NCBI GenBank assembly: GCA_963739975.1
Contig: CAVUCK010000012.1
Span: forward strand, 372,001 to 436,000
Reading direction: 5' to 3'
DNA: 64,000 nt
Origin: JALZMG01 sp963739975
Lineage (GTDB): Bacteria; Actinomycetota; Acidimicrobiia; Acidimicrobiales; Ilumatobacteraceae
Position numbers and translations under genes: made by a program. The notes beneath the pieces were generated by a model that had not been told where the DNA came from, ran no database searches, and saw nothing but the letters and a program-made list of their open reading frames with translations. Below are positions 1 through 8,760 of this stretch, in pieces; the stretch's first letter is position 1; every line of letters starts with the position of its first letter.

Positions 1-1227
1 GTCGCCGACGGCGCCGACGTCGACCCCGCCGGCGGCGGCGCTCATCCCGTCGAGCAGGCGCTGCTTGTCACGGTCCGTCTGCAGGCGTCCGACCATCCAC
101 GTGCCGGCGTTGGACAGCGCCTTGTAGTCCACGTCGACGGGGTTCTGGGTCGCCAGCACGACGCCGACGCCGAAGGCCCTGGCCTGCTTCATCAGCGTCA
201 TGATCGGCTTCTTGGTCGGCGGGTTGGCCGTCGGCGGCAGGTACCCGGCGACCTCGTCCATGTACAGCAGGACGCGCAGATCGGTCGTGCCGCTCTGGCG
301 GCGCATCCACGTGACGACCTTGGACAGCAGCATCGAGGTGACGAACTGGCGCTCCTCGTCCGAGAGGTGGGCGATCGTGACGATGGCGCAGCGCCCGGTG
401 CCCTCCGCCGTGTACAAGAGCGACTGCACGTCGAGCGGCTGGCCGGCGCCCCACGCGGCGAACGCCGGCGACGCCAGCAGGCCGTTCAGCTTCATGGCCA
501 GCGCCGTGCGGTCCGCCGGCGGGAAGAACTGGTCGAGCTCGAAGACGCCGAGCTTGCGCAGCGGCGGCTGCTGGACCATCCCGACCAGCGTCGGCAGGTC
601 GAGCGAAGCGCCCGATGACCAGGCGTGCTGGATCAGGTTGGCGAGCAGGATGTGCTCCCGACTCGACAGCGGGTCGGCGTCGATCCCGACCAGTCCGAGC
701 AGCCCGGAGGCGTAGCCATCGATCTCGTCGCCGATCACCTCGAGGTCGTCGGTCGCCGGCGCCTGCAGCGAGCCGACGATGTTGATCGGCACGCCTGATT
801 GCGAGCCGGGCGTGTAGATCGTGAAGTCGGTCGCCGCCCGCAGCGCGGTGATCTGCTCGGACCCGTACCCCCACCCGGCGAGGCCCTCGCGCCACGCTGT
901 CGCCTGCTGCTCGGCGAACTGCTCGGGTGTTGCGCCTGCCGCCTTGGCCTGGGCGTCGTCGATCCACGGGCGGAACGATGCCGGCGCCAGGTCGGGGAAC
1001 GTCAGGCACAGGTTGGTGAGGTCGCCCTTGGGGTCGATGAGCAGCGTCGGGAGCCCGGACGTCAGGACCTCCTCGATCAGGACCACGCCGAGACCGGTCT
1101 TGCCCGAGCCCGTCATGCCGACGATCACGCCGTGCGTCGTGAAGTCCTCCGTCTCGAGGCGCACGTCCGTCCCGGTGCGCTCGTGCGTGGCGGCATCGAC
1201 GAGCCCGCCGAGGAACAGCTCAGCCAT
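1..1227 (-). CDS. HerA/DUF87-type ATP-binding protein (partial, C-terminus beyond the window)
   Basis: The reading frame stays open for 409 codons from an ATG at 1227 to the window edge, so the C-terminus is missing. Residues about 36-43 form a Walker A (GMTGSGKT), followed by LLIDPKGD. A Walker B-like YMDEVAGYLPP lies near residue 330, followed by a sensor-like ATQNP motif. This is the layout of HerA/FtsK-superfamily hexameric DNA-pumping ATPases with a DUF87 domain. Actinobacteria often carry such a stand-alone protein whose substrate is not established. A TACGGT hexamer 7 nt before the ATG suggests a leaderless transcript. The family is fairly certain; the cellular role is not. Confidence 0.85.
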   Translation of the reverse strand, partial: MAELFLGGLVDAATHERTGTDVRLETEDFTTHGVIVGMTGSGKTGLGVVLIEEVLTSGLPTLLIDPKGDLTNLCLTFPDLAPASFRPWIDDAQAKAAGATPEQFAEQQATAWREGLAGWGYGSEQITALRAATDFTIYTPGSQSGVPINIVGSLQAPATDDLEVIGDEIDGYASGLLGLVGIDADPLSSREHILLANLIQHAWSSGASLDLPTLVGMVQQPPLRKLGVFELDQFFPPADRTALAMKLNGLLASPAFAAWGAGQPLDVQSLLYTAEGTGRCAIVTIAHLSDEERQFVTSMLLSKVVTWMRRQSGTTDLRVLLYMDEVAGYLPPTANPPTKKPIMTLMKQARAFGVGVVLATQNPVDVDYKALSNAGTWMVGRLQTDRDKQRLLDGMSAAAGGVDVGAVGD

Positions 1228-1234
1228 CTGGATG

Positions 1235-1240
1235 ACCGTA
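1235..1240 (-). promoter_or_regulatory. putative -10 hexamer (leaderless) of the HerA-like gene
   Basis: On the minus strand TACGGT ends 7 nt before the ATG at 1227, so transcription would begin at about the start codon. It faces a similar hexamer for the divergent DUF2461 gene only 15 nt away. Confidence 0.4.
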
Positions 1241-1254
1241 GCGAGCGGCGGAAC

Positions 1255-1260
1255 TAGCGT
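1255..1260 (+). promoter_or_regulatory. putative -10 hexamer (leaderless) of the DUF2461 gene
   Basis: TAGCGT is followed by 6 nt and then the GTG at 1267, matching the TANNNT-to-start spacing of leaderless actinobacterial genes. Confidence 0.4.
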
Positions 1261-1266
1261 CCTCGT

Positions 1267-1925
1267 GTGACGTTCCGCGGTATTCCGGCCGAGGCGTTGG
1301 ACTTCTACGCCCGCCTCGAAGCCGACAACACCAAGTCGTTCTGGCAGACCAACAAGGCGACGTTCGAGTCAGACGTGAAGGCGCCAGTGCAGGCGCTGTG
1401 CGACGAGCTCGGTGAGTACGGCCCCTTCCACCTGTTCCGCCCTACAACGATCTCCGCTTCGCCAAGGGCAAGCCCCCCTACAAGACGGCCCAGGGCGCCT
1501 ACGGCGAAGGGACTGGCGGCGCCGGCTACTACGTCCAGGTGTCGGCCGACGGGTTGATGGTCGCGGCGGGCTACTACGCCATGGCCAAGGACCAGCTCGA
1601 ACGGTTCCGCGAGGCGGTCGACGCAGAGCCCGGTGGGACCGTCGAGCTGCTCGCCCACGACCTCGAGCGGCGGGGCTACTCGATCGGCGCCATCGACGAG
1701 CTCAAGTCGGCGCCCCGCGGCTACCCCAAGGACCACCCGCGCATCGAGCTGCTTCGGCGCAAGGGCCTGATGATGTCGCGGTCCTGGGCGCCGGCGTCCT
1801 GGCTGCACACGAAGCAGGCGGCGTCCAAGGTGCGCAAGGTGTGGAAGGACGCCGCGCCGATGTGCGAGTGGCTCAACCGCTGGGTCGGGCCGTCCGTCCT
1901 ACCTCCGCCGGAGGCGTCACGCTGA
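1267..1925 (+). CDS. DUF2461 family protein, frameshifted as sequenced
   Basis: Starts at GTG 1267 and reads in frame to about 1441 (ending HLFRP). It then continues one frame over from 1443 (YNDLRFAKGKPPYKT) to a stop at 1925. The two halves join into the family signature FRPYxDxRFxKxKxPYKT, so one base appears to be missing at 1441-1442. The full product would be about 219 residues, normal for DUF2461/TIGR02453 proteins, whose function is unknown. Either a natural pseudogene or a sequencing indel; the same kind of break in essential genes of this window favours an indel. Confidence 0.75.
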
Positions 1926-1974
1926 CATCATTGAGGGGTTGACATGACGTCGCGATGATGTCACCATGACGTCA
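1923..1974. promoter_or_regulatory. array of four TGACRTCA-like boxes upstream of the RHH regulator
   Basis: Boxes begin at 1923 (TGACATCA), 1945 (TGACGTCG), 1956 (TGATGTCA, the reverse complement of the first) and 1967 (TGACGTCA, self-palindromic). The spacings are 22, 11 and 11 bp, so all sit on one face of the helix. The last overlaps the ATG at 1974, inside the perfect 12-bp palindrome CATGACGTCATG (1965-1976). Ribbon-helix-helix repressors typically bind such short repeated boxes, so this is a likely autoregulatory operator (inference). TTGACA at 1939-1944 may be a -35. Confidence 0.6.
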
Positions 1975-2465
1975 TGGACCTTGAGCCGTTCGTCGAGCAA
2001 CTGGGCGGCGACCTGACCGCCGCCGCTGAGGCCGGCGGCCCCGACCTGCAGCGGGCGGCCGGACTGCTCGCCGCGGCAGCCGACTCCGCCGTGCGGCTGC
2101 TGCTGCTCGACGTGCTGACCGCCGCCGCCGACGAGCTGACCAGCACCAGCGACGTCGTCGTCGAGGTCCGCCTGCGCGGGCGGGACGTGGAGCTCGTCGC
2201 CCACACCGCTCCCGCGCCCGCCGCGCCCGCCGCACCCGCTCCACCAGCGCCGGTCGCGCCGGCCGTCGATGACGCCGACGACAGCACGGCCCGGGTCAGC
2301 CTGCGGCTGCCGGAATCGCTCAAGGCCGACGCCGAGCGGGCCGCCGTCGTCGACGGCGTGTCCCTCAACACCTGGCTCGTGCGCGCCGTTGCAGCGGCGA
2401 CCGGCTCGCCGGCCCGGCCGTCGTCCGGCCGCGGCAACCGACTCACCGGTTGGGCCCGTTCCTGA
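1974..2465 (+). CDS. ribbon-helix-helix (HicB/Arc-type) DNA-binding protein
   Basis: A 163-residue protein. The first 75 residues are acidic and alanine-rich with a predicted helical body. An Ala-Pro linker follows (about 77-93). The C-terminal part, around residues 100-135, fits a ribbon-helix-helix fold: a beta strand ARVSLRLPESLKADAERAA followed by GVSLNTWLVRAVAAA, as in HicB-type antitoxins and CopG/Arc repressors. It starts at ATG inside a palindromic box array that it probably binds. The DUF4097 gene follows after 34 nt, suggesting an operon. No toxin gene is adjacent, so an antitoxin role is not supported; autorepressor is the best guess. Confidence 0.7.
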   Translation: MDLEPFVEQLGGDLTAAAEAGGPDLQRAAGLLAAAADSAVRLLLLDVLTAAADELTSTSDVVVEVRLRGRDVELVAHTAPAPAAPAAPAPPAPVAPAVDDADDSTARVSLRLPESLKADAERAAVVDGVSLNTWLVRAVAAATGSPARPSSGRGNRLTGWARS

Positions 2466-2499
2466 CCGTCTCGCCCACCCACACCCGAGGAGATCCCCG

Positions 2500-3372
2500 A
2501 TGACCGAGTTCACGACCCCTGATCCGATCACCCTGTCCGTCGAGCTGGCAGCCGGCAACGTCGACATCTCGACGTCGCCGACCGGCACGTCGACCGTCGA
2601 GCTCGAACCGGCCCGGCCCGGCGACACCGACGCGTTGGCCCTGATCGAGCGGGCACGCGTCACCCTCGACGGCTCCACACTGGCCGTCCACGTCCCGGCG
2701 GGCGGGCTGCGCGGCCTGCTGCGCCGCGCCCCCGAGATCATCGCCCGCATCCACGTACCGTCCGGGTCGGCGCTGCAGGCCGCCACCAAGTCCGCCGACG
2801 TCACGGTGAACGGCACCCTGCGCCAGCTCCGACTCAGCACCGCCTCGGGGGACGGCACGATCGGCGAGGTGACCGGCGATGTCAGCGTCGACGTGGCGAG
2901 CGGCGACGTGCGCATCGGCCTCGTCGGCGGCAACGTGCGGACGAAGTCGGCCAGCGGTGACGTGTCCATCGAAAGGTGCCGCGGCGACGTCCGCGGCCAC
3001 AGCTCGTCCGGCGACCTCCGGATCGGGGACGTGGTTGGTGAGCTCGAGGCGAAGACGGCGTCGGGCGACATCACCGCCGACGCCGTCGGTGGTGCGGCGG
3101 ACGTGCACACCGCCTCGGGCGACGTGCGCCTCGGCGGGGTCGGCGCCGGACGCTCCGACGTCGGCGCCGCCTCCGGTGACGTGTCGATTCGCGTCGCGCC
3201 CGACCTTGCCGTGTGGCTCGACGTCTCGTCGGTCAGCGGCCGCATCCGCTCGACGTTGAGCGATGCCACCGACGGCGGATCTGGCGCTCCGGCCAGCCTC
3301 ACCGTGCACACCGTCAGCGGTGACATCACGCTGGCCCCGAGCGGACGCATCCCCCAACTCGCGCCCGCGTGA
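2500..3372 (+). CDS. DUF4097 family beta-strand repeat protein
   Basis: 290 residues with an ATG preceded by GAGGAGA. After about 110 residues the protein becomes a ladder of short repeats of the type T-A/S-SGDV (for example VASGDVRIG, SASGDVSIE, SSSGDLRIG, TASGDITAD, TASGDVRLG, AASGDVSIR). This is typical of the DUF4097/DUF4098 right-handed beta-helix family. There is no signal peptide or membrane segment, so the protein is probably cytoplasmic, unlike many adhesin-like relatives. It lies directly downstream of the RHH gene and presumably shares its control. The biochemical function is unknown. Confidence 0.8.
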   Translation: MTEFTTPDPITLSVELAAGNVDISTSPTGTSTVELEPARPGDTDALALIERARVTLDGSTLAVHVPAGGLRGLLRRAPEIIARIHVPSGSALQAATKSADVTVNGTLRQLRLSTASGDGTIGEVTGDVSVDVASGDVRIGLVGGNVRTKSASGDVSIERCRGDVRGHSSSGDLRIGDVVGELEAKTASGDITADAVGGAADVHTASGDVRLGGVGAGRSDVGAASGDVSIRVAPDLAVWLDVSSVSGRIRSTLSDATDGGSGAPASLTVHTVSGDITLAPSGRIPQLAPA

Positions 3373-3417
3373 GCGAGCGAGTCTTCGAGCGAGCGAACCA
3401 TCAGGCACGGTCTTCGG

Positions 3418-3477
3418 CTCATTGGTGCACCAGCTCTACGTGTGATCCGTCGACTGACGCCAGGGTGCACCAATGAG
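3418..3477. terminator. 14-bp perfect inverted repeat after the DUF4097 gene
   Basis: CTCATTGGTGCACC (3418-3431) is matched exactly by its reverse complement at 3464-3477, with a 32-nt loop. It lies 45 nt after the stop and has no T-tract. It may be a terminator of the family seen at other gene ends here, though it lacks the third arm. The stretch 3373-3410 holds a fragment of the dispersed GCTCGCTC...GAAGACTC repeat. Confidence 0.5.
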
Positions 3478-3554
3478 GGAGCGTCCAGGCCGATCGCGAC
3501 GTCAACGGTAGCGACAAGCGAGCGAACGATCGTCAACGGTGCAGACTGTCGGCC

Positions 3555-5063
<1,509 letters not shown>

Positions 5064-5068
5064 CCGCG

Positions 5069-5144
5069 CATCTGGGCGCGGACGTTCTCAAACCCTCATC
5101 TGGGCGCGCTTGTTCTCGATTCCGGGAACGTCCGCGCCCAGATG
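5069..5144. terminator. three-part inverted repeat between the two PLP genes
   Basis: The left arm CATCTGGGCGCGGACGTTC (5069-5087) pairs perfectly with 5126-5144. A near-copy of the left arm lies between them at 5097-5117. It begins 5 nt after a stop codon and ends 14 nt before the next start. The same layout in inverse orientation recurs at 42102-42175 with almost the same sequence. Confidence 0.6.
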
Positions 5145-5157
5145 GTGGGCGCCGACC

Positions 5158-6348
5158 GTGATCGTCGGCTGGCGCTGCGCGGTCTGCGGCGCCACCGTGG
5201 ACATCGCCGCACCCCACCCCTTCCGCTGCCCCCGATCCTCGGCCGTCGACCGACACCACGTCCTGCACCCGCTCGACCTCGGCCCGCAGCCGGAGCGGCG
5301 CGACGACCCCAACCCGTTCGTCGCCTACGGCCCGCGCCTGGCGTGGTGGGCGTTCGCCCGGGCCAACGGGATGACCGATGCGGCGTGCGAGGCGCTGACC
5401 GGCGAGCTCGCCGATGGGTTCGTCGTGACGCCGTTCGGCCATGCCGACGAGCTCGGCACTGACGTCTGGGTCAAGGACGAGACGGGCAACGTCGGTGGCA
5501 GCCACAAGGGCCGACACCTCGTGACGATCCTCCTGCACCTGCGCGCCGCCGAGGCGCTCGGGCTGGCTGCTGGCGCCCGTCGTCCGCTGGCCATCGCCTC
5601 GTGCGGCAACGCGGCGATCGCCGCCGCCACGCTCGCCGCCCGCGCCGCGTGGCCGCTCGAGGTGTTCGTCCCAGAGTGGGCCGACCTCGACACCGTCGCG
5701 CACATCGAGCGCCTCGGCGCGTCGGTCACCCGCTGCCCACGCCGAGACACCGACCCGCCCGGCGATCCCGCCGTCCTGCGGTTCCGCGAGGTGGTCGACG
5801 CCGGGGCCGTGCCGTTCAGCGTGCAGGGCCCCGAGAACGCCCTGTGCCTCGACGGCGGGCGCACACTCGGTTGGGAGCTCGCCGACGCGGCGGCCGGCCT
5901 CGACCGTGTCGTGGTCCAGGTCGGCGGGGGAGCCTTGGCGACGGCGGTCGGGTGGGGGCTGGGGCCGGCGGTGCGGCTCGACGCGGTCCAGGCCGAGGGG
6001 TGCGCGCCACTCGACCGGGCCTGGGCGCGAGCGGCCGGCATGCCCGATGACGAGGCCGCTGGCCGGTGGGGCGAGCTGATGACACCGTGGGACGACCCGC
6101 ACTCGGCGGCCGACGGGATCCTCGACGACGAGACCTACGACTGGCTCGGCGTGTTCGACGTGCTGCGCGCCGGCGGCGGTCGTCCGGTCGTCGTGACCGA
6201 GGCGGCGATCGTCGCAGCCAACGAGCGGGCCCGGCGCGCCGGCTACGCCGTCAGTCCCACCGGCTCGGCCGGCCTGGCCGCCGTGCTCGAGGGGGACGCC
6301 GCGGACACGGGCGCTCGTACCGCGGTCCTGTTCACTGGTGGCCGGTAG
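5158..6348 (+). CDS. threonine synthase-like PLP-dependent lyase
   Basis: 396 residues from GTG 5158, chosen because earlier in-frame starts lie inside the hairpin. The N-terminus is a small zinc-ribbon-like segment (CAVCG...FRCP), as in many threonine synthases. The PLP lysine is in GGSHKGRHL near residue 120, with SCGNAAIAAA shortly after as the asparagine loop and VQVGGGALATA as the phosphate-binding region. This is fold type II. Threonine synthase, threonine dehydratase or diaminopropionate-lyase activity cannot be separated by eye. It stops 11 nt before clpP. Confidence 0.7.
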   Translation: MIVGWRCAVCGATVDIAAPHPFRCPRSSAVDRHHVLHPLDLGPQPERRDDPNPFVAYGPRLAWWAFARANGMTDAACEALTGELADGFVVTPFGHADELGTDVWVKDETGNVGGSHKGRHLVTILLHLRAAEALGLAAGARRPLAIASCGNAAIAAATLAARAAWPLEVFVPEWADLDTVAHIERLGASVTRCPRRDTDPPGDPAVLRFREVVDAGAVPFSVQGPENALCLDGGRTLGWELADAAAGLDRVVVQVGGGALATAVGWGLGPAVRLDAVQAEGCAPLDRAWARAAGMPDDEAAGRWGELMTPWDDPHSAADGILDDETYDWLGVFDVLRAGGGRPVVVTEAAIVAANERARRAGYAVSPTGSAGLAAVLEGDAADTGARTAVLFTGGR

Positions 6349-6351
6349 CGT
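6346..6351 (+). promoter_or_regulatory. putative -10 hexamer of clpP
   Basis: TAGCGT lies 8 nt before the clpP ATG and overlaps the stop codon of the upstream gene. The same hexamer precedes the DUF2461 and AlkB genes. Confidence 0.3.
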
Positions 6352-6359
6352 CCACGCTC

Positions 6360-6977
6360 ATGATCGATCGCCGTCCGGACCTGATCCCGCAGATGCTCGA
6401 GGCCGGGCTGGATCCGCGCGCCGACATCTTCAACCGCCTGCTGCGCAACCGGGTGATCATGCTCGGCGCAGCGGTCGACGACGACATCGCCAACCAGGTG
6501 TGCGCCCAGCTGCTGTACCTCGAGGGTGAGGACCCGCAGCAGGACATCTGGCTGTACGTCAACAGCCCCGGCGGCTCCGTCACGGCGGGCATGGCGATCT
6601 ACGACACGATGCAGTTCGTCGGCTGCGACGTCGCCACGGTGTGCCTCGGCCTCGCTGCCTCCATGGGGCAGTTCCTGCTCACTGCCGGCGCGCCTGGCAA
6701 GCGCTACACGCTGCCCAACGCGCGGATCATGATGCACCAGCCGCTCGCCGGTCTTCGTGGTCAGGCCGCTGACATCGCCATCCAGGCCGAGCAGCACGCC
6801 TACACGAAGCGGCGGATGGCCGAGCTGATCGCCCAGCACTCCGGCAAGTCGCTCGAGCAGATCCAAGCCGACTCCGAGCGTGACCGCTGGTTCACCGCCG
6901 AGCAGGCCGTGGAGTACGGGTTGTGCGACGACGTCAAGCGCAGCCGCAAGGAGATCCGGCCCGAGGGCGTGAGCTGA
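6360..6977 (+). CDS. clpP: ATP-dependent Clp protease proteolytic subunit
   Basis: 205 residues. The serine-protease triad is complete: Ser101 in GLAASMGQ, His126 in IMMHQPL, and Asp175 in ERDRWFTAEQA. VNSPGGSV shapes the oxyanion region. ClpP forms the tetradecameric protease chamber fed by ClpX/ClpC. No clpX or second clpP is adjacent, which is unusual for actinobacteria, where two clpP genes normally sit in tandem. This may be an isolated paralogue rather than the housekeeping pair. Confidence 0.93.
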   Translation: MIDRRPDLIPQMLEAGLDPRADIFNRLLRNRVIMLGAAVDDDIANQVCAQLLYLEGEDPQQDIWLYVNSPGGSVTAGMAIYDTMQFVGCDVATVCLGLAASMGQFLLTAGAPGKRYTLPNARIMMHQPLAGLRGQAADIAIQAEQHAYTKRRMAELIAQHSGKSLEQIQADSERDRWFTAEQAVEYGLCDDVKRSRKEIRPEGVS

Positions 6978-6986
6978 CCGCTGTCG

Positions 6987-7096
6987 ATGGCCTCGCTCGC
7001 TCCGAAGACTCCGTCCGCTTAGAACCATGCGGACCTGCCGGGAGCTCGCTTCGCTCGCAAGGCCTGGGCCGGGCAAGGCCGGCCTGGGCTGACATG
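6987..7096 (+). repeat. copy of the dispersed GCTCGCTCCGAAGACTCCGC element
   Basis: Starts with ATGGCCTCGCTCGCTCCGAA and ends with GGCCGGCCTGGGCTGACATG. It matches the tandem units at 34727-35038 at both ends but has a different, slightly longer middle. It begins 10 nt after the clpP stop. Confidence 0.65.
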
Positions 7097-7133
7097 CTCA
7101 CTGTGGCATGGGCCAAACGGTTCTGCTGAGCCG

Positions 7134-7574
7134 TCAGCCGTCGCCTTCGGGGGCCATCGTCGGCGCCACCGAACCCGATGGCGGCGGCTGGATCGTTGCC
7201 ACCGGCCCGAGCTCGACCTCGCAATTGGCGGCCACCCACTGCTGGACGGCGGTCACCGATTCCTCGGTGCGCACCGCGGTCTCGACGACTCGCTGCACCG
7301 ATTCGGGATCTCCCGGTTCGACCGTGCTGGCCGTCTCGTAGTTGACGACGAGGTCGCCCCACTCCTGCTCGATCGCCAGCGGCGCTGCGCCGCCGATGTC
7401 GCGGTGCAGCTCGACGAAGTCGTCGATCTCGTCGGCGGTCGGTGGCGGAGCGAGGATGGCCTCGCGGTGCGTGCGGATGTCGGCGCAGAACTCGGCCGAG
7501 CTGCCCGCGTCGTCGCCGCACGCTCCGACGAGCACGGTCGCGCTCGCCCAGAGCGCAAGGGTCCGACGCCGCAC
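7134..7574 (-). CDS. small secreted lipoprotein, function unknown
   Basis: 146 residues from GTG 7574. The N-terminus is a short basic stretch, a hydrophobic segment and a lipobox (LVGAC, Cys19), so the product should be lipidated and exported. The mature part is acidic, has one further cysteine pair (FCADI and ANCEVE) and ends in a Pro/Ser-rich tail. A -10-like AACAAT lies 6 nt before the start. No named family recognised. Confidence 0.65.
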   Translation of the reverse strand: MRRRTLALWASATVLVGACGDDAGSSAEFCADIRTHREAILAPPPTADEIDDFVELHRDIGGAAPLAIEQEWGDLVVNYETASTVEPGDPESVQRVVETAVRTEESVTAVQQWVAANCEVELGPVATIQPPPSGSVAPTMAPEGDG

Positions 7575-7631
7575 CGGGTCATTGTTCCATCGGGCGGGGT
7601 CCCAACCGCGGCAGCGCTGACGTCAGGCTCG

Positions 7632-8261
7632 TCAGGAGCGGCCACCCAGCCTCACGACGTGTTCAGCCTTGCGACGCGTGGCTTCGACGAGTCGGGCGTT
7701 CGCTTCGTCGACCTCGTCGACCCAGCGACGGGCCACCTCGTGATCGCCGAACCGGCGAGCCTGGCGGGCGAGCAGTCGGGTCCGCCGCACGGGTGCCGAG
7801 ACCTCGACGTACAGCGTCAGGTCGAGCAGCGGCGTGACGTCCGACCAGGGAGGCTCGTCGAGGAGCAGGTAGTTGCCCTCGACGATGACGATCGTGACAT
7901 CGGGGGCGACGACGATGGTGTCAGGTGCAGGCTCGTCGAGCCGACGATCGAACGACGGCGCCGTGACGACCGCGTCGGTGTCGCGGAGCACCGTGAGCAG
8001 GTGGACGAACCCCGGGACGTCGAACGTGTCGGGCGCACCCTTGCGCCCATCGCGGCCCAGCGCGATGAGCTCGGCGTTGGACCGGTGGAATCCGTCCATC
8101 GCGATGACCGACGCCGGCAGCACGCTGGCGAGCGACCCGGCGAGGTGCGTCTTGCCGGCGCCCGGCGGACCGGCGATCCCGACGATCGTGCGTGCTCGGC
8201 AAGCGGCGCGAGTCGCCACCATCGCGCGGACCGCGTCCAGCGAACTCAGCTCGTCGGCCAC
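7632..8261 (-). CDS. P-loop nucleoside/sugar kinase (uridine kinase/YggC-like)
   Basis: 209 residues from GTG 8261, 17 nt after the ferredoxin stop. Walker A is GIAGPPGAGKTH near residue 30. The substrate region MDGFHRSN is followed by KGAPDTFDVPGF, and VIVEGNYLLLD is a Walker B-like strand. These motifs define the phosphoribulokinase/uridine kinase superfamily branch that includes E. coli YggC and pantothenate-kinase-like proteins. A longer in-frame start upstream would overlap ferredoxin and was not used. Substrate unknown. Confidence 0.75.
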   Translation of the reverse strand: MADELSSLDAVRAMVATRAACRARTIVGIAGPPGAGKTHLAGSLASVLPASVIAMDGFHRSNAELIALGRDGRKGAPDTFDVPGFVHLLTVLRDTDAVVTAPSFDRRLDEPAPDTIVVAPDVTIVIVEGNYLLLDEPPWSDVTPLLDLTLYVEVSAPVRRTRLLARQARRFGDHEVARRWVDEVDEANARLVEATRRKAEHVVRLGGRS

Positions 8262-8277
8262 GCCGCCCGCCGCGGGC

Positions 8278-8673
8278 TCAATCGGCGAAGACGTCGCGAG
8301 TGAGTTGGATGAAGAAGGTGTGGTCGTTGCCCTTGGCCGTGTCCTCGGCGTTGTACTGGGCGCGCGGTGTGCCGTCGGGAACCTTCTCCTCGGTGTAGAT
8401 CGCACCGACCGGGCACACGTCGGGTTGGTAGCACGCCGTGCACGACGTGCACTCGTCGACGTTGACGTAGAGCAGCGTGTCGCCGAAGATGCCGATGGCG
8501 TCCGGGTTCGGTGAGTGCGTGTTCTCGGTCACCCCGCTGCCTGCCTCGGCCTCTGAGAACAGGACGTTCTTGGCGGGGTCGAACTCGTAGATGCACTGCA
8601 CCGGGCAGACGTCGACGCACGCCCGGTCCTTCGTCCCGATGCACGCCTCGGTGATGATCGCGATGCCGCTCAT
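8278..8673 (-). CDS. ferredoxin with two 4Fe-4S type cysteine clusters
   Basis: 131 residues, ATG preceded by GGAGGA. Cysteines occur as CIGTKDRACVDVCPVQC near the N-terminus and CTSCTACYQPDVCP in the middle. The second is a clear CxxCxxCxxxxCP site; the first resembles the CxxxxxxCxxxCPxxC arrangement of actinobacterial 7Fe/8Fe ferredoxins. An insertion of about 35 residues separates the clusters. It probably carries electrons in the cytoplasm. The kinase gene follows and may be co-transcribed. Confidence 0.85.
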   Translation of the reverse strand: MSGIAIITEACIGTKDRACVDVCPVQCIYEFDPAKNVLFSEAEAGSGVTENTHSPNPDAIGIFGDTLLYVNVDECTSCTACYQPDVCPVGAIYTEEKVPDGTPRAQYNAEDTAKGNDHTFFIQLTRDVFAD

Positions 8674-8760
8674 CTGTCCTCCTCGGTTGCATCATGCCTA
8701 CCCGCGGATGTGCCCAGGCACTCGAACGGGTGTGGCGCGTGCCCAGGCGCACGGCCGACA

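Noticed and set aside
1974..2465. Antitoxin of a HicAB-type toxin-antitoxin pair
   Set aside because: No toxin-sized gene lies beside it; the neighbour is a 290-residue DUF4097 protein.
2443..3408. Minus-strand frame opposite the DUF4097 gene rich in Asp/Val/Ala
   Set aside because: It mirrors the SGDV repeat of the real gene in antisense and has no start signal or domain.
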